64,000 nt of DNA from Gammaproteobacteria bacterium (GTDB lineage Bacteria > Pseudomonadota > Gammaproteobacteria > Pseudomonadales > JAUIET01), in the NCBI GenBank assembly GCA_030431775.1, contig JAUIHW010000015.1:1-64000 (forward strand). Direction: 5' to 3'. Below, in pieces: positions 1-8,369 of the stretch; the stretch's first letter is position 1, and every line of letters begins with the position of its first letter. The position numbers and the translations under genes are program-made. The notes under the pieces were generated by a model. It ran no database searches. It was given only the letters and a program-made list of their open reading frames with translations, and was not told the DNA's origin.

Positions 1-125
1 TGGGCAAGCACCGTAAGGGCAAGTCCTGCCTGTACATTCGCAAGCTGGAGGACATCAATCTGGACGTGCTCAAGGAGCTGATTCAAGCCGGCTGGAACGA
101 CATGCTGCAACGCTATCCGATCTGA
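1..125 (+). CDS. DUF1801 (YdhG-like) domain protein, C-terminal fragment
   Basis: This is the last 40 codons of a gene entering from the left edge, read from base 3 to the TGA at 123-125. The tail contains GKHRKGKSCLYIRKLEDI, which resembles the C-terminus of DUF1801 proteins, small cytosolic proteins of undefined biochemistry. The start and most of the domain lie outside the window, so nothing can be said about its operon. Confidence 0.6.
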   Translation, partial: GKHRKGKSCLYIRKLEDINLDVLKELIQAGWNDMLQRYPI

Positions 126-216
126 GCGCTCCATGCTCAGCTGCTCTCCAGCTTGACTTGACCTGCAGAACCTTGTCGTCCTTCGGGGTATCAAAAGTTC
201 TTTTATAAAAGCAACC

Positions 217-236
217 TGTGACCTATACTTGTCACA
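217..236. promoter_or_regulatory. dyad overlapping a possible -10 box upstream of the hydrolase gene
   Basis: The sequence shows a perfect 6-bp inverted repeat TGTGAC-N8-GTCACA. Its spacer contains TATACT, a good -10 hexamer, 30 bases before the ATG at 259. A dyad over the -10 box is the usual position for a repressor operator. The spacing (10 bases between TGTGA and TCACA) does not fit a CRP site. No clear -35 box is seen. The function is inferred. Confidence 0.3.
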
Positions 237-258
237 TTGAAAGCTGTGAGTAGCGCCT

Positions 259-1053
259 ATGGCCGCATCCCGGTCTGTTGTAGCTCCTTCTCTGTTACTG
301 GCTTTGTTTGAGTGGCGGGCGCTTGCTGAAACCGCGCTCATGCCCATCGCCTACCAGTGCACCCCGCGTCTGCCGAAGGGCCAGGGGGCGCCGGTATTGA
401 TTATTCCGGGCTTCATGGGCGGTGATGAGTCCACCTATTTTCTGCAACGCTGGTTGCGTAATCTTGGCTATGTCCCTTATGGCTGGGAGCAGGGCGTTAA
501 TCTGGGCCTGCGGGACAAACTGCAGCGCGGACTTGCCCGACGGCTGCAGAAAATTCAGGCAGAACACGAGCAGCCGGTCAGGCTGATTGGCTGGAGTCTG
601 GGTGGTATCCAGGCGCGGGCGCTGGCGCATGAAGCGCCAGCGTGGGTCAATAACGTCATTACCATGGGCAGTCCGTTTCGTATGCCCGGCAAGCGTAATG
701 TGCGAGGCCCCACGGCGCGAATGTACAGACGCATTAATGGCAATGAGCTTGAAGCGCTGCTTGACCCGAACGCGGCCTGGCAGAATCCGCCACCCGTGCC
801 GTGCACCGCGGTGTACAGCCGCTCGGACGGCATTGCAAACTGGGACCTGTGCGTGGATAAGCTTGATAAAGGCCAGGCAGAGAACATCGGTGTGGTCACC
901 AGCCACCTGGGCATGAGCAGCAACCCCATGGTGTTGCTGTTATTGGCTGATCGGCTCAGCAAAAATAAAGAGCAGTGGCGTTATTTTAAGGCGTCTGGTG
1001 TGCAAAAACTGTTGTATCAGTGCGAGCGGGCGGAAGCCTTGCGTGACGCCTAG
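259..1053 (+). CDS. alpha/beta-hydrolase, lipase/esterase-like (264 aa)
   Basis: Probable cytosolic or membrane-associated esterase or lipase. An oxyanion-side loop PVLIIPGFMGG (residues 45-55) precedes a nucleophile elbow GWSLGG with Ser113. The triad is completed by Asp190 in YSRSDG and His216 in VTSHLG; these three assignments rest on motif and order. The N-terminus (SLLLALFEW) is mildly hydrophobic but is not a convincing cleavable signal. The gene has its own upstream region with a dyad over a possible -10 box and converges with an SDR gene 11 bp downstream. The next plus-strand genes include a wax ester synthase/DGAT homologue, which suits a role in neutral-lipid or ester turnover. The substrate is unknown. 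Confidence 0.75.
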   Translation: MAASRSVVAPSLLLALFEWRALAETALMPIAYQCTPRLPKGQGAPVLIIPGFMGGDESTYFLQRWLRNLGYVPYGWEQGVNLGLRDKLQRGLARRLQKIQAEHEQPVRLIGWSLGGIQARALAHEAPAWVNNVITMGSPFRMPGKRNVRGPTARMYRRINGNELEALLDPNAAWQNPPPVPCTAVYSRSDGIANWDLCVDKLDKGQAENIGVVTSHLGMSSNPMVLLLLADRLSKNKEQWRYFKASGVQKLLYQCERAEALRDA

Positions 1054-1064
1054 TATCCGGTCTG

Positions 1065-1826
1065 TTATAAGGAGTTGCTGGCATGCCCTCCATCCACCGT
1101 AATGCTTGAACCCGTCATATAACGTGAGGCGTCGGAGGCCAGCAGCATAAAAGCCCCATCCAGGTCTTCCGGAGTGCCAAGACGGCGTTGCGGTATTTGT
1201 TTTTGCAGGCGTTGCAGAGCGTGCTCATCCATTTCAGTGAGCTCGGTGGGAATAAAACCCGGCAGCAGGCTGTTCACGCGTATTCCGTAACGCGCCAGTT
1301 CCACGGCCATGCCGCGGCTAAGGTGAATAACGCCGGCTTTGGTGGTGGCGTAGGCGGCCGCCATATTGCCCGGCCGCGCGCCGAGAATGGAGCCCACGTT
1401 AATAATCGAGCCGCCTTGTCCGCGGGCTTTCATTGCAGTCGCCGTATGGCGGGCCACAGTGGCCAGACCGATCAGGTTGGTGTCTATCAGCTTACGCCAG
1501 TCTTCGTCCTTGGTATCGAGAAAGGTCTTGGTAATGGAAATGCCTGCGTTGTTCACCAGCACATCAACCGGAGCGAAGTCTGAATCCACCTTAAGCAAAG
1601 CGTCGGTAATACTGGTTTCATCGCACACATCCATTACCACTGCCAATGCCTTACCGCCTCGTTGTCGAATATTATCGCGGTGTTGCTCGATACGTTCTTG
1701 GCGGCGCGCGGCCAGCACCACCTGTGCGCCTGCGTTCGCGGCCAGGTTAGCAAAGTGCGCCCCCAGGCCACTGGAAGCGCCAGTGATCAACACGCAACGG
1801 TCTTTTATGTCCAGTGTGTAAGACAT
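1065..1826 (-). CDS. short-chain dehydrogenase/reductase (SDR), 253 aa
   Basis: NAD(P)-dependent oxidoreductase of the classical SDR family, cytosolic. It has the cofactor motif TGASSGLG at residues 15-22, NNAG at 92-95, catalytic Ser146 (NVGSILG) and YATTK with Tyr159 and Lys163. The length is typical of classical SDRs. The C-terminus (SSITVDGGHAS) is the usual FabG-type ending. It is divergent from the WS/DGAT gene at 1923 and shares a 96-bp upstream region with it. The substrate cannot be read from the sequence; the lipid and isoprenoid neighbours suggest a hydroxyacyl or alcohol substrate. Confidence 0.88.
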   Translation of the reverse strand: MSYTLDIKDRCVLITGASSGLGAHFANLAANAGAQVVLAARRQERIEQHRDNIRQRGGKALAVVMDVCDETSITDALLKVDSDFAPVDVLVNNAGISITKTFLDTKDEDWRKLIDTNLIGLATVARHTATAMKARGQGGSIINVGSILGARPGNMAAAYATTKAGVIHLSRGMAVELARYGIRVNSLLPGFIPTELTEMDEHALQRLQKQIPQRRLGTPEDLDGAFMLLASDASRYMTGSSITVDGGHASNSL

Positions 1827-1922
1827 AGGCTGCTCCTGTGGGTTGTGCTTGAACCCGATACGGGCATAGGTTAGTCTATCTATGCAAGTTTCGCTTGTCC
1901 ACCCAGCAGACGAAGGCCCCGC

Positions 1923-3422
1923 ATGCGGCAGCTCACCGGTCAGGATTCAAATTTCATATTTATGGAGGCGGCTAATTCCCCGCTCCATCTGACCTCTATT
2001 TATATCTACGACCCATCCACCGCTCCGGGCGGGAAAATCACCCACAAGCAGTTACTGCAGCATATTAACGAGCGCATCCATACTTCGTCGGTGTTTACCC
2101 AGCGCTTGCGCAAAGTGCCCATGAATCTGGATTTCCCCTATTGGGTCGATGATCCGAATCTGGATATTGAGTTTCATGTTCGGCACATCGGTTTGCCGTC
2201 TCCGCGCGATTGGCGCCAGCTGTGTATTCTTGTCTCTCGCCTGCACGCCAGGCCGCTGGACCTGTCGCGGCCGCCATGGGAGATGTATATCATCGAGGGG
2301 CTGGACAATGTCGAAGGCGTGCCGGCCGGTAGTTTCGCCATTCTGTCCAAATACCATCACGCCGCCATCGATGGTGCCTCCGGAACCGAGATCGTCAGTG
2401 CATTGCACGACACCCAGCGGGAGACAGCGGCGCGCCCGGCGGTCAGGCCACAGCGACCAGACGCTGTCCCTGCTGACTGGTCATTATTGATGAAAGCCGG
2501 CCTGAACAACATCCGTCGACCTTTTCACCTCGCGTCGGTGCTGAGTGCATCAACGCCGAAACTGGCCTCGCTGTGGCAGAAGAAGGATGACGCACCGGCC
2601 AGCTTAGCGGTACCCAAAACCCGCTTTAATAACCCCGTTTCACCGTATCGCGTGTTCACTGGCGTTGAATTCAGTCTGGATGACTTCAAAAAAATTCGCC
2701 GCGCAGTGGATGGCGTGACCATTAATGATATTGTCCTGGCCATTTGCGCGGGTGGATTGCGCAGCTACCTGCAGCACCATGATGAGCTGCCAGATACGCC
2801 ATTGGTTAGCGCGGTACCGATTAACACTCGCACTGAGGCGGATAAGGATGTCACCGGTAATGTGGTGTCCATGATGTTAATCAAGCTACAAACCCAGATT
2901 GAGGACCCGCTGGAGCGCCTGCAGTCCATAAGCGACATCACCCGACGGGAAAAAACCATGGAGAAGGCGGTCAGTGCCCGCCAGATGACCGATATCAATC
3001 TGCATTTGCCGGCCGCAACGCTGGCAATGGCCGGCCGACTGATCACAGCCACCGGGCTGGCTTACCGCACCAAGCCGGTGCTCAATGTGGTAATTACCAA
3101 CGTACCGGGCCCACAGATTCCTTTGTATCTGTGTGGCGCAGAACTGTTGCAAACCTGGGGCTGTGGCCCGGTGATGGATGGTATGGGCCTGATAGTGTCC
3201 GCGCACAGTTATAACGGTAAGCTGTTTCTGTGCGCCGGTGCCTGCCGGGAAATCATGCCAGACCCGGCACGGTTTTCCGATTGTCTGCAAGCCAGTTTTG
3301 CAGCCCTCAAAATTACCGCACTGCCCAAACAGACAAAGCCCCGGCATCGTAAGGCCGCCAGCAAATCGAAAACCACTCAACACAATAAGAAGAGCAAACA
3401 TGCAAGAAAGCAACACGCCTGA
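1923..3422 (+). CDS. wax ester synthase/diacylglycerol acyltransferase family protein (499 aa)
   Basis: Member of the bacterial WS/DGAT family, which transfers acyl groups from acyl-CoA to long-chain alcohols or diacylglycerol at the membrane surface. The condensation motif HHAAIDG (His145-His146, Asp150) is intact. The N-terminus MRQLTGQDSNFIFMEA is the family's usual start. PLDLSRPPWEMY and the later NVVITNVPGP block are also characteristic. The length (499) is close to the family norm. The last ~30 residues are rich in Lys, an unusual basic tail that could contact membranes or lipid bodies (inference). Its end overlaps the start of the MFS gene by 23 bp, so the two are probably co-translated. 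Confidence 0.88.
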   Translation: MRQLTGQDSNFIFMEAANSPLHLTSIYIYDPSTAPGGKITHKQLLQHINERIHTSSVFTQRLRKVPMNLDFPYWVDDPNLDIEFHVRHIGLPSPRDWRQLCILVSRLHARPLDLSRPPWEMYIIEGLDNVEGVPAGSFAILSKYHHAAIDGASGTEIVSALHDTQRETAARPAVRPQRPDAVPADWSLLMKAGLNNIRRPFHLASVLSASTPKLASLWQKKDDAPASLAVPKTRFNNPVSPYRVFTGVEFSLDDFKKIRRAVDGVTINDIVLAICAGGLRSYLQHHDELPDTPLVSAVPINTRTEADKDVTGNVVSMMLIKLQTQIEDPLERLQSISDITRREKTMEKAVSARQMTDINLHLPAATLAMAGRLITATGLAYRTKPVLNVVITNVPGPQIPLYLCGAELLQTWGCGPVMDGMGLIVSAHSYNGKLFLCAGACREIMPDPARFSDCLQASFAALKITALPKQTKPRHRKAASKSKTTQHNKKSKHARKQHA

Positions 3423-4758
3423 ATTCTCGCAGGAACACGACTCACCCATCTATTCCTGGTATGTGGTGGTAGTGCTCATGCTGTGTTACGCACTGTCTTT
3501 TATTGACCGTCAGGTATTAAGCCTGCTGGTGGAGCCTATCAAGGCGGACCTCCATCTGTCTGACACTGAGTTCAGTCTTTTGCAGGGCATCGCTTTCGCG
3601 CTGTTCTATACATTCGTCGGTCTGTATATGGGCAAGCTGGCCGACAGTACCAACCGCCGAAACCTCATAATGGTAGGTGTTGCTGCCTGGAGTGCCATGA
3701 CCGCACTGTGTGGCCTTGCAAAAAGCTTTACCCACTTGTTCATTGCTCGTGTTGGTGTAGCGGTGGGGGAGGCGACGCTGTCGCCGGCGGCGTACTCGAT
3801 CACTGGTGACTATTTTCCCAAAGACAAACTGGCCCGCGCGATGAGCACCTATTCTGTTGGTGTTTTTCTTGGCAGCGGGCTGGCCTTTCTGGTGGGCGGC
3901 ACGCTGATTGCGAGCATTCCGGAAACGGCAACCTTGCCATTGGTGGGCGAACTGAAAGCCTGGCAAATGGTGTTTTTAATTGTCGGGTCCGCCGGTATCC
4001 CCTTCGTACTGATTTTGCTGACCATCAAAGAACCGGCGCGCGGCCGTTACAGCGCGCCCAGTACTGATGATGAACAGGAAGCCAGTATTGCGCGCTCAGT
4101 GCGGTATTTTATGCGGGACTGGCCGTTTTACCTGCCGCATTTTGTCGGCTGCTCCATGCTGACCATGATCGGCTACGCTTTTCATTCCTGGGTGCCGGCA
4201 TACTTCATTCGTGTTCACGAGTGGCAGGCCAGTGAAATTGGCATTATCTACGGCACCCTGAATATTATCGTCGCCCCGTTGGGCGTACTGGCCGGTGGCT
4301 GGTTCGGTGACCGCCTGACACGTAACGGCTATCATGACGCCTATCTGCGTGGCCCCATCATTGGTGCACTGTTGCTTTGGTTGCCCGCCAGCCTCGCAAC
4401 TTCGCCGTGGTTGGGTGCACCTACGCTTATTCTGGCTTGTCTGGGTGTGTTGCATTTCTTCGCCAGCTTTCATGCCGGTATGGCAGTGGCCGCATTGCAC
4501 ACCGTTACCCCGTTGCGCATGCGCAGCCAGGCTACGGCGGTGTATTTGTTTGTCATTAACCTGATTGGTCTTGGAGGCGGGCCCTTACTGGTTGCTCTGC
4601 TAACGGATTTTGTTTTTTACGATGAAATGGCGCTTGGCTCATCATTGATGCTGGTGGGCATGGTGGCCACACCATTGGCCGCATTGTTGCTGTGGATTTC
4701 CAATAAAACATACCGGCAACGGGTCGCGGGCTTAAACCTGACTACAGCCGAAGGGTGA
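3400..4758 (+). CDS. Spinster-like MFS transporter (452 aa)
   Basis: Inner-membrane major facilitator with about 12 hydrophobic segments. I place the start at the ATG at 3400, preceded by AAGAAGAG. An in-frame ATG at 3238 would only add residues that overlap the previous gene. SWYVVVVLMLCYALSFIDRQ at the first helix and GLYMGKLADSTNRRN (MFS motif A between helices 2 and 3) are typical of the Spinster/sphingolipid-transporter-like MFS group common in marine gammaproteobacteria. The gene sits between a WS/DGAT and an FAD oxidoreductase in one tight plus-strand unit. It may therefore move a lipid or isoprenoid intermediate; the direction of transport is unknown. Confidence 0.85.
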   Translation: MQESNTPEFSQEHDSPIYSWYVVVVLMLCYALSFIDRQVLSLLVEPIKADLHLSDTEFSLLQGIAFALFYTFVGLYMGKLADSTNRRNLIMVGVAAWSAMTALCGLAKSFTHLFIARVGVAVGEATLSPAAYSITGDYFPKDKLARAMSTYSVGVFLGSGLAFLVGGTLIASIPETATLPLVGELKAWQMVFLIVGSAGIPFVLILLTIKEPARGRYSAPSTDDEQEASIARSVRYFMRDWPFYLPHFVGCSMLTMIGYAFHSWVPAYFIRVHEWQASEIGIIYGTLNIIVAPLGVLAGGWFGDRLTRNGYHDAYLRGPIIGALLLWLPASLATSPWLGAPTLILACLGVLHFFASFHAGMAVAALHTVTPLRMRSQATAVYLFVINLIGLGGGPLLVALLTDFVFYDEMALGSSLMLVGMVATPLAALLLWISNKTYRQRVAGLNLTTAEG

Positions 4759-4761
4759 ACT

Positions 4762-6060
4762 ATGCAAAGCAATTACGATGTCATTGTGCTGGGTTCTGGT
4801 GTGGGTGGTTGTTGTGCCGCCGCTCTGCAAGCGTATCAGGGCAAGAGGGTATTGCTGGTGGAAAAGCGGGCCTATCTAGGGGGGCGATTCTCTACGGTGG
4901 ACCGTGACGGTTTTCAGTGCGCTACTGGCGGGCTGGCCGTGCCGACCGGGCAGAGCCTGGAGCAGGTATGTGAGACGGTTGGCATACCGTCAGGCGTTAA
5001 GCCCAGCACCAAAATTGCCACCTGGCTGGATGGCAAGTTTTATGACCACAAGCACGGTGTGACCCGCCGAATCATTCGCGAAGTTGCGGAGAGTCCCGAG
5101 GAAGCCGACCGCGTGCTGGCCGCTCTTAATCGTGCCATGGCTTGGGAAACGCCGGGTAATGACATCAGTTTCGGCGCCTGGTTAACCCAGTACACCAGCA
5201 ATCACCGCATTCACGGTATGTTCCAGTCAACCATATCGTCCTTGCTGACGGTAAACAGCAACGAATTACCGGCCGGGGAGTACTTCAAGGTCATGAAAGT
5301 GAGCGCGCCGCTGCGCTTCGGGTTTATCGAAGGCGGTAGTATCCGGCTGTGGGAACGCATGGCGGACCTGGTTCGTCAGGCCGGCGGTGACGTGCTGTTG
5401 GGAGCGGCGGCCAAAACTGTTTCGGTCGACAACTTTCGAGTCAGCGGAGTCACACTGCGTTATCAGCAGCAAACTCATGAGGTGTCGGCACCTGTGGTCA
5501 TCAGTAATCTCGGGCCGGCGGTCACATTGGAACTGATTCCCGAGCAGTACCAGGAACTGAGTTATCTGGAGGCCATGAAGCGCGTCACGCCAACCGCTAT
5601 TATTTGGCTGCACTTTGCCAGCGACGAGCTGTTGCTCGATTACTCAGCGATTGGTGTGGGATGCAGTCGTCGGGTGAACATGATTGATATCCCGTCCCTG
5701 GAAGCCGAGGGCGTGGCACCACCCGGCAAGCATTTGTACACCGTTGGGGCAGCACCGTTGGATGCACTGAACCCGGTGGATCTCGACGGGGAGTTTGCCG
5801 CAGTGATGGATGACCTGCGCGATATTATTCCGGAGTTTGATGAGCTTTGTACTGTGCTGACCAAAACCTGCTATCGCGGTAAGTGGCCAGGTTTTCGTAC
5901 GGTACCGGGCTCACGCCCTTCGCATCGCTCGCCAGTGGAGAACCTATATAACGTGGGCGATGGTGTGTGCCCGCCCGGTTATGAAGGCTCGATGGGCGCA
6001 GCGCGTTCAGCGCAACTAGTCAGCGAGGAAATTGCACAGCGCGGGACGCTTAGTTCTTAA
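4762..6060 (+). CDS. NAD(P)/FAD-dependent oxidoreductase, phytoene-desaturase-like (432 aa)
   Basis: Flavin amine oxidase/phytoene desaturase-type protein. The N-terminal dinucleotide fold has VLGSGVGGCCAA followed by the acidic strand end LLVEKR and YLGGRFS. The C-terminal FAD-binding block reads NLYNVGDGVCPPGYEG. No signal peptide is seen. It follows the MFS gene after 3 bases, completing the unit WS/DGAT-MFS-oxidoreductase. It is a recognisable paralogue of the convergent gene at 6050-7366, and the two coding ends overlap by 11 bp. The likely chemistry is desaturation, isomerisation or saturation of a hydrophobic polyene or ring; the precise substrate is unknown. Confidence 0.82.
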   Translation: MQSNYDVIVLGSGVGGCCAAALQAYQGKRVLLVEKRAYLGGRFSTVDRDGFQCATGGLAVPTGQSLEQVCETVGIPSGVKPSTKIATWLDGKFYDHKHGVTRRIIREVAESPEEADRVLAALNRAMAWETPGNDISFGAWLTQYTSNHRIHGMFQSTISSLLTVNSNELPAGEYFKVMKVSAPLRFGFIEGGSIRLWERMADLVRQAGGDVLLGAAAKTVSVDNFRVSGVTLRYQQQTHEVSAPVVISNLGPAVTLELIPEQYQELSYLEAMKRVTPTAIIWLHFASDELLLDYSAIGVGCSRRVNMIDIPSLEAEGVAPPGKHLYTVGAAPLDALNPVDLDGEFAAVMDDLRDIIPEFDELCTVLTKTCYRGKWPGFRTVPGSRPSHRSPVENLYNVGDGVCPPGYEGSMGAARSAQLVSEEIAQRGTLSS

Positions 6061-7366
6061 GAATCATCGCTACGGCTTCGCGCGCGGACGCGGCGGCACT
6101 TTCCGTGCCGATCGTGCCGCTGGGTGCGGCGCCGTCGCCCACGTTGTACAAGCCCTTGATGGATGTGTTCACCGGCATACCGCGGCCAATCCAGCGGTGC
6201 ATGCCCGGCGACTGGCCGCGGTGCTTGGCTTTCACCAGAAACGTCGCTTCTTCGCTGACGCCCGGGAAGTTGTCCTCCAGCTCTTGCAGCATGATCTCGA
6301 ACTCGCGGTCCAGATCCGGCTTGGCAGCGTCTCTTGGAGCGCCGTAGGCGGTATGCAGGTATTTTCCCTTGGGCGATACGGAGGGTGAAATTTCTGATGG
6401 GATTTCCAGGTAGATCAGGTTTCGGGTGTTACCAAGCACCATGCAGCCGTCAAAGCCTTCCATCACAGGCCGGTCCATCACAAAGCTCGCATGCATGATG
6501 GGCGCATCGTGCGCATCGGTGTGCAGGCGCGCAACATAGCTGCGCTCAAAAGCGGCTTCACCACCTGCCAGTTCAACCGTTTTATCCGGCCCGGTGTTTG
6601 ATAGCACGAGGGGGGCGCGGATAATCTGATCCTGGCCTTCGTTGTTATTGATTTTCACGCCAGTGACACAGCCGTCTTCCACCAGTATCTGTTTACACCC
6701 GCTCTGGCGACGAACTTCCGAGCCACGGGCCTGCATTGCCGCGGCCAGCGTTTCCATTAATGCGGCGTTGCCTTCACGGGCCATGCCAAATCGACTGCCC
6801 TTACTGCTGTATTTCAGAAAGCCGAAAAATTCGCTGGCGGGAATCTCATACAGATTCACGCCCATCAATGCGGCCGCGTAACCGTTGAACAGGTTTTTGA
6901 CTTCCTGGTTATCCGTGTATTGGTCGAACCAGTCGTGAATGGTGATCGAACTGAGCGGGGTCCATTCAAACAGTGCGTTGAGTAATTGCTGATACAGCGC
7001 TTTCGCAGCCGCTTCGTCCTGCATCGCAAACTCGATCATGCCGTACAGGCCTCCGCCGTCGTCGGGCGTATCGTAATCGCCGTGGGCCAGCCGGTAGCGC
7101 ATGCGCCCGGTCAGATCGACCATGTCCATATCGGCGCCGACCGCGTCGAATGCCTCGCGGATTGCGCTGCGCGGGCCCATTGGCACCATTAATGCACCGG
7201 TGGTCACTTCGCAATCTTCCCGGGTTCGGTGCGAGCAGCGTCCACCGAGATAGGGCGACTTCTCAACCAGCAGTACTTTTTTGCCGGCACCGGTCAGGCG
7301 GGCAGCAGCGCACATGCCGCCCATGCCGGCGCCGATCACAATTGCATCAAAAACTTCGTCACTCAT
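6050..7366 (-). CDS. NAD(P)/FAD-dependent oxidoreductase, phytoene-desaturase-like (438 aa)
   Basis: Second flavoprotein of the same family. Residues 8-20 carry the Rossmann motif VIGAGMGGMCAA, then LLVEKSPYLGGRC, with a C-terminal GLYNVGDGAAPSG block that binds FAD. It is the last gene of a minus-strand run TonB receptor-HMG-CoA reductase-LLM oxidoreductase-this gene, with a 19-base gap after the LLM gene. It converges on its paralogue at 4762-6060, so similar enzymes end two opposing units. Duplication with inversion is a reasonable explanation. The substrate is not identifiable. Confidence 0.82.
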   Translation of the reverse strand: MSDEVFDAIVIGAGMGGMCAAARLTGAGKKVLLVEKSPYLGGRCSHRTREDCEVTTGALMVPMGPRSAIREAFDAVGADMDMVDLTGRMRYRLAHGDYDTPDDGGGLYGMIEFAMQDEAAAKALYQQLLNALFEWTPLSSITIHDWFDQYTDNQEVKNLFNGYAAALMGVNLYEIPASEFFGFLKYSSKGSRFGMAREGNAALMETLAAAMQARGSEVRRQSGCKQILVEDGCVTGVKINNNEGQDQIIRAPLVLSNTGPDKTVELAGGEAAFERSYVARLHTDAHDAPIMHASFVMDRPVMEGFDGCMVLGNTRNLIYLEIPSEISPSVSPKGKYLHTAYGAPRDAAKPDLDREFEIMLQELEDNFPGVSEEATFLVKAKHRGQSPGMHRWIGRGMPVNTSIKGLYNVGDGAAPSGTIGTESAAASAREAVAMILKN

Positions 7367-7385
7367 TTCCTTCGCCTGCTTCTGA

Positions 7386-8351
7386 TCAGAGTCGTTGGCT
7401 CATTATCTCCAGAGTCTTGGCACCGCCCGGGTCATCGGCGGTCGCGGGCACAATGCATACCTCGTCCAGGCCGGCCTTGCGGTAAGCTTCCAGGCGCTGG
7501 TCGATGTCGCTGGCCTCACCGATCAAACCGCTCGCCGCAATTAACTCATCTGGCATGGCCGCTAACACCTCTTTGGGATGTGGGCGGGTTCGGGCAAACT
7601 TCACCAGGTCGCCGAAACCGGCCTCAATAAACATTTCGCCATAACCCGGTGCAGCCAGATAACCCACTTTGGCGCGCAGCATTTGTTGTATGGTTTCGGG
7701 TGCCGGGTTGACGGCACAGGCCAGCCAGGCGGCCAGTATGGGCGCCGGCTTGCCCGCTTTATGGGCCGCGTCTTCCATTTGCTCACGCAGTCGGGCAACA
7801 CTTTCGGGGGTGACCATGTTCAACAGCATGCGGTCCGCATGGCGTGCTGCAGCGCGCACGGCCGCCGGGCCAAAAGCGGCGATGGTCACGGGGCCGGCTA
7901 CCGGATCCAGCCGTAAGCGATAGCCTCGGCAACGGGCCAGTTCACCGGAGAAATCGACTTTTTCGCCTGCCAGCAAGGCGCGAGCGATCTGCGCGGACTC
8001 CGCCAGATGGGTGGCCGTTCTTTCCCGCGCCCGACCGTGCCATTCTTCCACGACCACATTGCTGGAAGCACCCAGCGCCAGGGCCGTGGGGCGACCGGTC
8101 AGGTCAGCGACCGACGCAACGCCCATGGCCATGGTCATGGGTGAGCGAATCGATACGCCCAGCGGGCCGATGGCCAGGCTGATCTGCGAGGTGTTCAAGC
8201 CAATCGCCGTGGCCAGCGAAAAGGCATCGTAAGTGGCCATTTCCCCAATCCATAACTCCGGAAAGCCAAGTCGGTCGGCGTTGCGGGCGATTTCCAGATT
8301 TTCGCTGGCGGGTCGGTCCTGCCACAATGGGGTAACTACACTGAGCTTCAT
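7386..8351 (-). CDS. LLM class (luciferase-like) flavin-dependent oxidoreductase (321 aa)
   Basis: TIM-barrel flavin enzyme of the bacterial luciferase-like monooxygenase family. It opens with MKLSVVTPLWQD and has LGFPELWIGE near residues 29-38, the typical second strand. IGPLGVSIRSPMTMAM around residues 62-77 is the usual active-site segment, and ALALGASS follows. In gammaproteobacteria the likely cofactor is reduced FMN supplied by a separate reductase, although many relatives are annotated as F420-dependent; this cannot be decided here. It lies between HMG-CoA reductase (18 bases upstream) and the FAD oxidoreductase, in the same unit. Confidence 0.82.
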   Translation of the reverse strand: MKLSVVTPLWQDRPASENLEIARNADRLGFPELWIGEMATYDAFSLATAIGLNTSQISLAIGPLGVSIRSPMTMAMGVASVADLTGRPTALALGASSNVVVEEWHGRARERTATHLAESAQIARALLAGEKVDFSGELARCRGYRLRLDPVAGPVTIAAFGPAAVRAAARHADRMLLNMVTPESVARLREQMEDAAHKAGKPAPILAAWLACAVNPAPETIQQMLRAKVGYLAAPGYGEMFIEAGFGDLVKFARTRPHPKEVLAAMPDELIAASGLIGEASDIDQRLEAYRKAGLDEVCIVPATADDPGGAKTLEIMSQRL

Positions 8352-8369
8352 TGGTGCTTGGTTCTCCGG

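Noticed and set aside
3238-3399. Upstream in-frame start for the MFS transporter
   Set aside because: It would add 54 residues without transporter similarity that lie inside the WS/DGAT coding region; the ATG at 3400 has a ribosome site and begins at the family's usual N-terminus.
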